Source of the DNA: Microbacterium nanhaiense
GTDB lineage: Bacteria; Actinomycetota; Actinomycetes; Actinomycetales; Microbacteriaceae
Direction: 5' to 3'
DNA: 64,000 nt
Assembly (NCBI RefSeq): GCF_014646015.1
Contig: NZ_BMMQ01000007.1
Location: forward strand, 102,179-166,178
Positions within the stretch are counted from its first letter, which is position 1. The number at the start of each line of letters is the position of its first letter. The translations under genes were made by a program, and so were the position numbers. The notes under the pieces were generated by a model. The model saw nothing but the letters and a program-made list of their open reading frames with translations, ran no database searches and was not told the origin of the DNA. Below, one piece after another: positions 16,527 to 24,655 of this stretch.

Positions 16527-16806
16527 GGCGCCTCCATTGGCGGGGTCATCTGGCGGCCCGTGTGGGGGAGCGGGATGCCGCCGGCCGCCTGAATCGAAAC
16601 TGTAAGAACGCGATGCCCGCTCCGGCAACTCGCGTGCCACTTCTGTGCCATCGGGCGTGCTCAATCACCAGGAAATTAGGGAAGTACACGGATACGCGTG
16701 AAGTTCTGTGCCATTGCGATTGCCAATTATCGCGTGTGCGCACAGTCATGAATGTTTCATAGCCTCCGGAAACGGCTCGATAAGGCGGGGCTGGTTCGCT
16801 TGCGTC
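16527..16806. promoter_or_regulatory. Upstream region of transporter and CotH genes
   Basis: This gene-free interval of 280 bases contains TGCCACTTCTGTGCCA at 16635-16650, which matches the pxpA promoter box in position and sequence, with CGTG following in both. Another CTGTGCCA is at 16706-16713, with TGCCAATTATCGCGTG just after. The rest is unremarkable. Confidence 0.45.
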
Positions 16807-18393
16807 ATGAATCATTCCGCATCCTCACGACATCATCTCCTGCCCGCTGCCCGCGGGACGCGCGTCGCGGCGGTGACTGCCGGGCTCGCCGCCGTGGCGC
16901 TCGTCGCGGCGGGCTGCACCGGTGGCGACGAGCCCGCCAGCGCCACCGCCAACGAGGCGGCCTTCTTCCACGCGGACGCCGTGCACACGGTCGCCGTCGA
17001 ATTCGACGAAGATGACTACCAGGCCATGCTCGACGCCTATGCCGAGTCCGAAGAAAAGGACTGGATCACCGCCACGGTGACGATCGACGGCACGACCTTC
17101 GAGAATGTCGGCCTGCGGCTCAAGGGCAACTCGAGCCTGCGCGGCCTCGGCGGCAACGAGGCCCGCCCGGGTGCACCGGGCGCCGGCGAAGAGGAGGACG
17201 GCGAGGCGCAGGCCGACGAGGAGCCGTCGCGGGACGAGGGCGACGGCGACGGATCCGCCGACGACCCGGCCTCGCTCCCCTGGCTCATCCGGCTCGACAA
17301 GTACGTCGACGGTCAGCAGTACGCGGGGCGCTCGGACTTCGTCGTGCGCGGGAACAACACCGAGTCCTCGCTCAACGAGGCCGTCGCCCTGCACGTCCTC
17401 GACGAGGCGGGGGTCGCGGCGGAGGACGCCGCCTACGTGCGGCTGAGCGTCAACGGCGGCGACGAGCGACTGCGGCTCGTGCTCGATGTGCCCGACGACG
17501 ACGCGTGGAACGAGGACGCATTCGGCGGCACCGGCATTACCTATAAGGCCGACGCGTCGGGCGATTACTCCTACCGCGGCGACGACAGCGCCGAGTATCT
17601 CGACGTCTTCGACGTGAAGTTCGACGCCGAGGGCCTCTCGGAGGAGGAACAGTACGCGCCGCTCATCGACTTCCTCGACTTCATCAACAATTCGTCCGAT
17701 GAGGAGTTCGCCGAGCAGCTGTCCGATTACCTCGACGTGGATTCCTTCGCGGACTACCTCGCGGTGCAGGATCTCGTCGCGAACTCCGACGACATCGACG
17801 GACCGGGCAACAACTCCTATCTCCACTACGATCCGGACACCGATCTCATGACGGTGGTCGCGTGGGACCAGAACCTCTCGTACGGCGGCCTCGGGGGTGG
17901 CGGCTTCGGGGCGCCCGGCGGCGACATGCCGCAGCGCGATGGCGAGGGCATGCCCGAGATGCCGGAGGGCGCCGAGTTCCCCGAGGGATTTGAACCGCCC
18001 GAGGGCATGGAGCTCCCCGAAGGCGCGGAGCTCCCCGACGACCTGCCTCAGGGCGGCCGCCCCGGCGGCATGATGGGCGGCGAAAACGTGCTCGCCATGC
18101 GCTTCCTCGAGAACGCCGACTTCGCGCAGCTCTACGACGACTCTCTCGCCGAGCACACGGAGGCGATCTACGACAGCGGATCCGCGCAGGAGTACCTCGA
18201 CGGGCTCGTCGCGCTGCTCTCCGAGCAGGCCGACGACCTGATCGACGCCGACACACTCCAGAGCGAGGCCGACTCGATCTCGCAGACGATCGCGGGCGAA
18301 GCGACGGGCGCCGGATCCCCGACCGGCGGATCCCCCGACCCGGGAGCCACCGAGGCGCCCGCGGCCGAGGGCCCGGAGGCCGACGCGTCGTAA
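16807..18393 (+). CDS. CotH kinase family lipoprotein
   Basis: This 528-residue secreted lipoprotein has a signal peptide with lipobox VAAGC (Cys37). The CotH domain spans roughly residues 60-480. It includes RLKGNSSLRG early, VVRGNNTESSLNEAVALHVL, and the conserved core NSDDIDGPGNNSYLHYDP followed by VAWDQNLSYG. CotH proteins are atypical protein kinases in Bacillus spore coats; exported actinobacterial members are of unknown role. Two acidic/low-complexity inserts are obvious, one at about 120-155 and a Met/Pro/Glu repeat (PEGxE) at about 378-425. The gene stands alone, with a terminator just after it. Confidence 0.85.
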   Translation: MNHSASSRHHLLPAARGTRVAAVTAGLAAVALVAAGCTGGDEPASATANEAAFFHADAVHTVAVEFDEDDYQAMLDAYAESEEKDWITATVTIDGTTFENVGLRLKGNSSLRGLGGNEARPGAPGAGEEEDGEAQADEEPSRDEGDGDGSADDPASLPWLIRLDKYVDGQQYAGRSDFVVRGNNTESSLNEAVALHVLDEAGVAAEDAAYVRLSVNGGDERLRLVLDVPDDDAWNEDAFGGTGITYKADASGDYSYRGDDSAEYLDVFDVKFDAEGLSEEEQYAPLIDFLDFINNSSDEEFAEQLSDYLDVDSFADYLAVQDLVANSDDIDGPGNNSYLHYDPDTDLMTVVAWDQNLSYGGLGGGGFGAPGGDMPQRDGEGMPEMPEGAEFPEGFEPPEGMELPEGAELPDDLPQGGRPGGMMGGENVLAMRFLENADFAQLYDDSLAEHTEAIYDSGSAQEYLDGLVALLSEQADDLIDADTLQSEADSISQTIAGEATGAGSPTGGSPDPGATEAPAAEGPEADAS

Positions 18394-18399
18394 CCCGTT

Positions 18400-18432
18400 C
18401 GGTGGCGCGGGGCTCCCCCGCCCGCGCCACCG
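18400..18432. terminator. Bidirectional terminator
   Basis: A 12-bp stem (CGGTGGCGCGGG and its complement) lies between the convergent CotH and GH92 stop codons, followed on the + side by CGTTCGTTT. Confidence 0.65.
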
Positions 18433-18437
18433 TTCGT

Positions 18438-21400
18438 TTAGCCCGCCGCCTCGTACGCGGCGGTCCGCGTGACGGTCGCGTCGCCGCCCGTCACGGTGAC
18501 GGTGACCTCGCCCGCCGGGATCGCGGTGAGGCGCGAGTTGACCGACACGCTCGCCGTCTCGCCGGGTTGAACGCCCGCGAAGGTCTTGGATCCGTAGGCC
18601 GTGTCGACCACGAGGTCAACGGCGATGGCGGCGTCGTTCGCGACGCGCACGGAGACGTACTTCTTACCGGCGACCGTGCGCGTGTCGGCTTCGACCGTGA
18701 CGTTGAGCCCCGGATCCTCGGGCCCGCCGAGCGCATCGAGCGCCGCTTCCAGCGCGCTCGCCGCCTCGGCGAACTGCTCGTAGCTCGCGTCGGATCCGAT
18801 GGTGCGGGCCGCGTCGAGAGCCGCGTTCACGGCCGCGACGTCGTCGGCGGCGTGCGCATCCGGGTCCACGGCCTCGGCCCGCGCGATGAGGAGCGGCAGG
18901 TGGCGGGCAGGCCGCCACTCGAGCTGAGCGGTTGCGAGGTCGAGCACCCTCTGGGCCTCATCGGCGCGCTCCTGGGTGACGTCGCCCGCCGCGGCAACGG
19001 CGGCCGCCCGGTCGAGCGCCGCGACGAAGACGGCGAAGTCGAATGAGACGTAGCGCTCCTCCTCGCCGCGCAGAGGCTCGGCGGCTCCGATGGCGTCGTT
19101 CAACGCCGTCAGGTCGACGTCGCCCTCGGGAGACGGATCCGGACCGAACTCGAACCACTGCAGATTCGACACGTACGCGTATTCCTGACCCTCGACCGCG
19201 TCGGCGCGCATGACGACGATGAGCGTGTGCTCGCCCGAGATCGGGCGGTCGAGCACCGCCGTGGTCTCGACGTATCGATCCCATCCCCCGGTCTTCGGCA
19301 GCTCCACGGATCCGACCCGTGCCGCATCGCTCACCTCCTCGAGGTAGAACTCGAGGCGGCGGTTCTCACCCACGCGCTCATCGCGCGTCGACGTGCTCAC
19401 CGTCACGTGGGTGAGCGGCTCCGAGCCGAACTCGCGGTCGCGGTACTCGAGGGTGCCGCCATCCCACGTGCCGCCGACGTTTCCGGAGGGGGCCTCGCCG
19501 CCCTCCTTCTTCAGGCCTCCCCCATTGTCGGCGTCGTAGGTCTCGGCCTCCACCCGCACGCGCAGCGAGACCGCCTCGATCTCGAGGGCGCCCGCCGCGC
19601 GCTCGAGGGCCTCGAAGGCCGACCGCAGCTCGTCGTCGGTCGCGGCGACGTTCGTGAGAACGTCGCCGGCGGATCCGCGGGCCGCGTCGAACGCGTCGAA
19701 GGACGCGGACGAATAGGATCCGCGCACGACGAGCGCCGCCTCGGCGGCGAGCGCCTCCAGCTGCTGGCGCCAGCGCTGGTCGCGTTCGATCACGAACGAG
19801 CCGAGCCCGGAGATCCCGTCGCCGCGCACCGTCGTGGCCGACGCGCCATCGAAGGCCGCGTCGGTGAAGTTCAGCGCGAAGGAGGCGCGACGGGCGTCAC
19901 CGATGCTCCCGCCGAGGCTCATCCTGACGGTCGAGGCGTCCTGCACGACCGCGGACGCCGACACCATGTCGGGCAGACCCGCGAGCGTCAGCGCGCCGTC
20001 GGCGATGAGGTCTCGGCCGTTCGCGCCGGCGAAGCTCGCTCCGCTCGCCGTGAGCGTCACCGTGCCATCGAGCGCGCCGTCGTCTGCGGCCTTCAGCCGC
20101 GTGACGTCGGCCGCGACGGCGGGGTCTGCGAAGCTCACCCTGAGGGCGAACTCGCGCGTGCCGTTCGAGGGCTTCCGTGAGAACGCGGTATCGGAGATGG
20201 CTAGCGCGAGATCGTCGATGCTGTCGAGCGGGGTGGACGCCTCGGCTGTTCCCACGAGCTCCAGTGCCGCGGTGCGCGTTCCGGTGCGGGTCGCGACGAG
20301 TCTGAGGCCCGCGGGGAGGTTCTCGGCCGTGATCGCGCCAGAGAGGTCGGCGCCGTCGGACCCGGCGAACGTGCCGTTCGCGATCCTCAGCTCGATGCTG
20401 TTCCCGATCGTGCCGTCGCCCGCGTCGGCCTCGCGGAACTCCCGCGAGGAGACCGAGATCGCGCTGATGGGGTCGTACACCGAGCTCGGAAGCTCGTCGC
20501 TGAGCGACGACGACGCGACGGAGTCCGCCGCCCACTCCGACGGCTCCTCGCCCATCACGAAGGCGAGCTCTCCGCCCGCGGTCAGTTGGTCGTAGGTGAC
20601 CCAGGTGCGGTCGAACGGCGCGCCGTTCAGGCTCACCGACTGCACGTAATACGCGTCGGGCGATACGCCCTCGGCCGAGATGTCGAGCTCGCGGCCCGAG
20701 GGGTAATCGATGCGCACGTTCTCGAAGAACGGCGTTCCGATCTGGTACTCGTCGGATCCGGCGAGCACCGGGAAGAGTCCCATTGCCGCCGCCACGAAGG
20801 TCGACGACATCGTTCCCGTGTCGTTGTCCATCGTCGGAAGGAAGCCCCGCGGGGAGTTCGTGAACACCCGCGTCTTGATCGGCGGGGTGAATTCGCCGCC
20901 GCCCGAGGGGTACTCGTGCGTGGACCCGGTGGCGATGTAGCGGTTCCAGGTCTCCTGCGTGTAGATGCTGCGCACCCAGTGCTGCGTCTTCGACGGGGCG
21001 CCGACGTAGTTGAACAGGTACGGCGCCTGCAGGTCGATCTCGTTCGCGTTGGCGTGCAGCATGCGCGAGCCGTCGTCGGGCGCGTGCTCGCCGAACATGA
21101 AGCTCAGCGCGCTCCGTGCCGTGTCCTCGCCGCCCATCTTCTCGATGAGACCGCCCATGTCGGGGGCGGCGTACCAGTGGTACTGCCAGAGGGTGCCCTG
21201 GTAGACGTTGCCGGCCTCGAAGCGCTCCGGATCCGCGGAGATCCAGGATCCGTTCGCGTCCTTCGGGAAGATCAGTCCCGTCTTCTCCCCGTCCGCGAGG
21301 GTGACCGCGTCGTCTCGGTACAGGTTCGTCCAGTTCGCGGCGCGCAGGCGGTAGTTCTCCGCGTCCTCGGTCTTGCCGAGCGCGTCGGCGATCGTCGCCA

Positions 21401-22868
21401 TCGCCCAGTCGTCGTAGGCCGTGCCGAGGGTGTCGTCGACCTCGTTCGCGACGTAGCCGCGGCGCTCGTTGTCTTCGTTGGCGTATCCGCCCTGCGATTG
21501 CGAGACGAGCGCGGGCCACGCCCGCGAGAGACCCTCGAGGTGCGCGCCCTTGGCGATCGCGTCGGCGACGACGACGGCGGCGCGCTCGAAGCGCACCGTC
21601 GGAACCGCGTGCGTGACGTTCGCCAGCGATGCCTTGCCGCTGGCCGCGAAGGTGGCGTAGAGGTCGACGATCGACTGCGCCATGTCGCCGAAGACATCGG
21701 GGTACCCGATCGCCAGCACCTCGTACTTGCGGAAGTCGTCCCAGAAGCCCCAGCCGTCGTAGTGCACGTAGCCGTCGGACTCGTGCACGGCGCCGTCGAG
21801 CCCGCGGTAGGTACCGCTCGTGCTGGTCGCGTTCATGGGGGATCCGAACATGCGGTACAGGTGCGTGTAGAACAGCTCCTGCAGATCGCCGTCGGGATCG
21901 CTCGTCTCGGTCGCGGTGACGTCGATGCGCCCCAGCAGCTCGTTCCACACGGCGCGCGTGTCGCTGCGCACCTCCTCGAAGCCGCGCTCGCCCATCTCGG
22001 CGGCCAGGTCGATCCGCGCCTGCTCGGCGCTGATGGGCGAGACCGCGACCTTCAGCCCGACCTGCTCGCCCGCCGCGACGTCGAGGTCGATGACCGCGCC
22101 AATATCGGTGCCATCCCGGTGGACGGTCTCGCCGAGCGCGCCGTCGCTCCCCCAGGTGCGCACGCCCGCGACCGGGGCGGTGGTCTCGACGTAGTAGTGC
22201 ATCGTGTAGTCGTAGCCGTTGAAGTGGCCCGTGAAGTCGCCCGCCAGCGACGCCCGCCCGTCGTCGAGCATCGCCGCATCGAGCGAGGCGCCCTTGCGGT
22301 TCGTGAAGTTGTTGCGCAGGTCGACGACGAGCGAGGCGGATCCCGCACTCGAGAAGGTGAACCGGTCCTGCCCCGTACGCACATCGGTCGTCGCCTCGGC
22401 GCGGATCGCGCCGCCGGCGGTCTGCAGGTCAACGGCGTAGTACCCGGGCGAGGCGTCCTCGGCGTCGTGGCTGAAGCCCTTGGCGTAGCTCTCGGTCGCG
22501 GGGCGGCTCGAGTAGGTCTCGTACGTCGGCACGACGAGCAGGTCACCGCCGCCGCCGGATCCGCCCACGCCGTTGAGGTTCGTGTGCGTGAAACCAGCGA
22601 TCTGGTCTTCCGCGTAGTCGTAGCCGGAGTGCGAGCGGCCGGACACCGTCATGGGGTTGATCTTGACGATCGAGTTCGGCGCCTCGGCGCCGACGAGATC
22701 CTGGCCGAAGTCGTCCTCCGTCGAGACGAACGGGTTCACGAGCGCGGTGTAGTCGCGTTCGGCGGCCTCGTCGGCGACGGCCGGCGGCGCGGCGGTCAGC
22801 CCGCCGCCGAGAAGGGCCGCGACGACGCCGGTGGTGAGCAGGGCACGGGAGCGCAGGGCGAGAGACAT
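18438..22868 (-). CDS. Secreted GH92 alpha-mannosidase, multidomain
   Basis: This exported protein has 1476 residues. The signal peptide ends near PAVADEA. The GH92 catalytic region spans about 35-770 (NPFVSTEDDFGQDLVGAEAP, GFTHTNLNG, LYRMFGSPM, YDGWGFWDDFRKYE). The late motif reads MDNDTGTMSSTFVAAAMGLFPV, where most relatives have a GQMSAW-type element. Bacterial Ig-like stretches follow (770-1050), then a CBM6-like module (VEAETYDADNGGG, about 1104-1245), FIVAR-like helices, and a C-terminal module of about 85 residues ending AYEAAG, shared with the metallophosphoesterase at 24656. It should trim alpha-mannosides of yeast or plant glycans outside the cell. It is last in a minus-strand group of surface genes. 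Confidence 0.9.
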   Translation of the reverse strand: MSLALRSRALLTTGVVAALLGGGLTAAPPAVADEAAERDYTALVNPFVSTEDDFGQDLVGAEAPNSIVKINPMTVSGRSHSGYDYAEDQIAGFTHTNLNGVGGSGGGGDLLVVPTYETYSSRPATESYAKGFSHDAEDASPGYYAVDLQTAGGAIRAEATTDVRTGQDRFTFSSAGSASLVVDLRNNFTNRKGASLDAAMLDDGRASLAGDFTGHFNGYDYTMHYYVETTAPVAGVRTWGSDGALGETVHRDGTDIGAVIDLDVAAGEQVGLKVAVSPISAEQARIDLAAEMGERGFEEVRSDTRAVWNELLGRIDVTATETSDPDGDLQELFYTHLYRMFGSPMNATSTSGTYRGLDGAVHESDGYVHYDGWGFWDDFRKYEVLAIGYPDVFGDMAQSIVDLYATFAASGKASLANVTHAVPTVRFERAAVVVADAIAKGAHLEGLSRAWPALVSQSQGGYANEDNERRGYVANEVDDTLGTAYDDWAMATIADALGKTEDAENYRLRAANWTNLYRDDAVTLADGEKTGLIFPKDANGSWISADPERFEAGNVYQGTLWQYHWYAAPDMGGLIEKMGGEDTARSALSFMFGEHAPDDGSRMLHANANEIDLQAPYLFNYVGAPSKTQHWVRSIYTQETWNRYIATGSTHEYPSGGGEFTPPIKTRVFTNSPRGFLPTMDNDTGTMSSTFVAAAMGLFPVLAGSDEYQIGTPFFENVRIDYPSGRELDISAEGVSPDAYYVQSVSLNGAPFDRTWVTYDQLTAGGELAFVMGEEPSEWAADSVASSSLSDELPSSVYDPISAISVSSREFREADAGDGTIGNSIELRIANGTFAGSDGADLSGAITAENLPAGLRLVATRTGTRTAALELVGTAEASTPLDSIDDLALAISDTAFSRKPSNGTREFALRVSFADPAVAADVTRLKAADDGALDGTVTLTASGASFAGANGRDLIADGALTLAGLPDMVSASAVVQDASTVRMSLGGSIGDARRASFALNFTDAAFDGASATTVRGDGISGLGSFVIERDQRWRQQLEALAAEAALVVRGSYSSASFDAFDAARGSAGDVLTNVAATDDELRSAFEALERAAGALEIEAVSLRVRVEAETYDADNGGGLKKEGGEAPSGNVGGTWDGGTLEYRDREFGSEPLTHVTVSTSTRDERVGENRRLEFYLEEVSDAARVGSVELPKTGGWDRYVETTAVLDRPISGEHTLIVVMRADAVEGQEYAYVSNLQWFEFGPDPSPEGDVDLTALNDAIGAAEPLRGEEERYVSFDFAVFVAALDRAAAVAAAGDVTQERADEAQRVLDLATAQLEWRPARHLPLLIARAEAVDPDAHAADDVAAVNAALDAARTIGSDASYEQFAEAASALEAALDALGGPEDPGLNVTVEADTRTVAGKKYVSVRVANDAAIAVDLVVDTAYGSKTFAGVQPGETASVSVNSRLTAIPAGEVTVTVTGGDATVTRTAAYEAAG

Positions 22869-22881
22869 GGGTGCGGGTTCC

Positions 22882-23922
22882 TCAGGATCGGGTTGCGGCG
22901 ACGGCGGGGTGCGGGGCGCTCGCCTGGGCGAATGCCTCCTCGCGCGCCTGAGCGATGAGGCCGGCGACCCGCTCACGCTCGCGGCGGCGATGCGCGAGAC
23001 CCCACACGAGCAGGGCGATCGCGATCAGGACGACGACGAGTTGCGGCCACGGCACCGCGGCGATCTGCGCGTCGGCGCGGACGGCCGCGGCCCCGCCGAT
23101 CGGCGGCTGCTCGGACACCGCCCGCGGCTCGGCCTCGACGCTCACCGTGTAGGTGAACAGCGGCCAGGCGTCCGGGATCCGGATCGAGCCGCGGCGGGTC
23201 TCGCCCGGCGCGATCTCCGTGATCTCTGCGCCCTGGATCGTCTGGGATCCGATACCGAAGGGCCCGGCGACGGTGATGGTGGGCTGCGTGCGCAGCAGCG
23301 TGTTCCCGCTGTTCTCGATGTCGTACGCGACGTCGATCCCGCCGGGCAGGAACGGGTTGAGCTCGCCATCGTAGGATCCGCTCGCGGACGCATCGAGCGC
23401 CGCCACGAGCTCGCCTTCGACGCGCGTCATCACGCGGAAGCCCACCCTCGATTCGACGCCGATGCTGCCCTCCCCGTCGGAGAGGATGCTCGCGGCGACG
23501 CCCGCGGGGTGATCGCCGGGAGTGGCGTCGTCGGGGACGGTGACGGTGAACGGCACGACCTCCGCGCCGCCCGGCGGCACGACGACGCTGTCCGGCAGCT
23601 CGATCCACGTGCCGGCGTCCTCCGACTCATGGTCGGAGGGAAGCATGTTGAAGCGACCGGTGTCGGTGAAGTAGCCGTCGGCCGCCGAGAGCTGGAACTC
23701 GACCTCGGTCGAGCCGTGGTTCGTGACCACCATGTGGTCGGTGCGGGCCTCCCCCGGATCCGCGTCCCACTCCACCCAGGAGCGCCCGTCCTCACCGCTC
23801 CCGTCGCCCGGACGGACCGACCAGGTGACCGGCTCCTCCTCGGCGGCAACGGCGGGCGCCGCGCCGAGCGGCGCAAGGAACGTCGCGGCGGCGAGCGCGG
23901 CGACGAGGGTGATGGATCGCAT
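22882..23922 (-). CDS. DUF916-type exported membrane protein
   Basis: This 346-residue protein has a signal peptide (cleavage near AVAAEEE) and an extracellular beta-rich region of the DUF916/WxL-associated type (VVPPGGAEVVPFTVTVPDDATPGDH; ENSGNTLL). A single membrane segment (PQLVVVLIAIALLVWGLA, about 294-312) is followed by an Arg-rich cytoplasmic tail. Members bind peptidoglycan or WxL proteins at the surface of Gram-positive bacteria. GGAGG precedes the ATG. The gene lies directly after the small WxL-like gene, the usual pairing, with a 13-bp-stem hairpin between them. Confidence 0.75.
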   Translation of the reverse strand: MRSITLVAALAAATFLAPLGAAPAVAAEEEPVTWSVRPGDGSGEDGRSWVEWDADPGEARTDHMVVTNHGSTEVEFQLSAADGYFTDTGRFNMLPSDHESEDAGTWIELPDSVVVPPGGAEVVPFTVTVPDDATPGDHPAGVAASILSDGEGSIGVESRVGFRVMTRVEGELVAALDASASGSYDGELNPFLPGGIDVAYDIENSGNTLLRTQPTITVAGPFGIGSQTIQGAEITEIAPGETRRGSIRIPDAWPLFTYTVSVEAEPRAVSEQPPIGGAAAVRADAQIAAVPWPQLVVVLIAIALLVWGLAHRRRERERVAGLIAQAREEAFAQASAPHPAVAATRS

Positions 23923-23941
23923 GGGGGACCTCCAGAAGGAT

Positions 23942-23971
23942 GGGCGGGGCGGGCGCCGGCCCGCCCCGCCC
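23942..23971. promoter_or_regulatory. Intra-operon hairpin
   Basis: A perfect 13-bp all-GC stem (GGGCGGGGCGGGC) with loop GCCG sits between the WxL-like stop and the DUF916 gene. It has no T-run and could cap the mRNA of the small exported protein. Confidence 0.5.
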
Positions 23972-23981
23972 ATCGGGTGAC

Positions 23982-24596
23982 TCACTCGAACAGCGACAGC
24001 GTGATCGTCGACGTGTAGGTGCCGGCGGGCACGTCGGCCGGCACGACCAGGTCGAGGTCGGCCGTCGCGCTGAAGACGCCGCCGCCCGCGTTCGCCTCAC
24101 CCGACTCGGCGAGGTACAGCAGCTCCTGGTCGACGAGACCCGGATCCGACGGGGCGACGTCGCCGCCGACCTCGACGAACGGCTCGCCCTCGCCCTCGCC
24201 GGCGACCAGCTTCGGCGACCAGCCGAGGTGGTTCGCCGAGATCGTCTCGCCGCCCACGGAGTCGTGGAAGTCGCTGGCGGTGCCGACGACGTACCAGAAC
24301 GAGTCGACCGGCACGTCTTCCGGCGCGCGGGTGTCGGTCACCGTCACGGTCGGGAGGCTGCCCGTGAAGACGCGCTCGAGCTCGGTCGAGCCGTTCTCCT
24401 CGAGGCTCGTCGACGCGGCGGCCACCGTCATGGCGAGCGCGCCGGGGCCCTCGACGGGCGCGATCTCGACCGAGACGTCGACACCCTGCGAGTCACCCGC
24501 CCCGGTGCCCTCGGCGAGCGCGGCGGATCCGGCGGATACGAGCAGCGCGGCGCCGAACGCGATCGCGCTGCCGCGCAGTACAACAGACTTCTTCAT
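23982..24596 (-). CDS. Small exported WxL-like protein
   Basis: This 204-residue secreted protein starts with KKSVVLRGSAIAFGAALLVSAGSAALA, a clear signal peptide. A strong AAGGAGA lies before the ATG, suggesting high expression. The mature part is acidic and beta-rich. The end, VPADVPAGTYTSTITLSLFE, resembles the C-terminal strand of WxL-domain and spore-coat-like surface proteins. A true Trp-x-Leu motif is not seen, so it is a divergent member. It probably partners the DUF916 protein made from the next gene. The function is unknown. Confidence 0.65.
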   Translation of the reverse strand: MKKSVVLRGSAIAFGAALLVSAGSAALAEGTGAGDSQGVDVSVEIAPVEGPGALAMTVAAASTSLEENGSTELERVFTGSLPTVTVTDTRAPEDVPVDSFWYVVGTASDFHDSVGGETISANHLGWSPKLVAGEGEGEPFVEVGGDVAPSDPGLVDQELLYLAESGEANAGGGVFSATADLDLVVPADVPAGTYTSTITLSLFE

Positions 24597-24616
24597 GTCT
24601 TTATCTCCTTGAAAGG

Positions 24617-24644
24617 GGTGCCCGCGGCATCGGCCGCGGGCACC
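24617..24644. promoter_or_regulatory. Hairpin between metallophosphoesterase and WxL-like genes
   Basis: An 11-bp stem (GGTGCCCGCGG) with a 6-base loop lies 20 bases upstream of the WxL-like start. It may terminate the upstream gene's transcript partially or protect the downstream 5' end. Confidence 0.5.
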
Positions 24645-24655
24645 GAAAGTGGGGG

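Noticed and set aside
15132..16592. A 486-codon + strand open frame opposite the MHS transporter
   Set aside because: It has Arg/Glu-rich low-complexity translation, no ribosome site and no recognisable domain; the opposite strand is a clear transporter.
20586..22958. A 790-codon open frame on the + strand opposite the GH92 gene
   Set aside because: It is a mirror of a GC-rich gene: third-position G/C on the real strand suppresses stops on the other. The translation is Arg/Val/Gly/Asp-rich without any motif, whereas the minus strand gives a clear GH92.
23942..24644. Riboswitch in the hairpins around the WxL-like gene
   Set aside because: The structures are simple GC stems with short loops and no conserved aptamer-like sequence.
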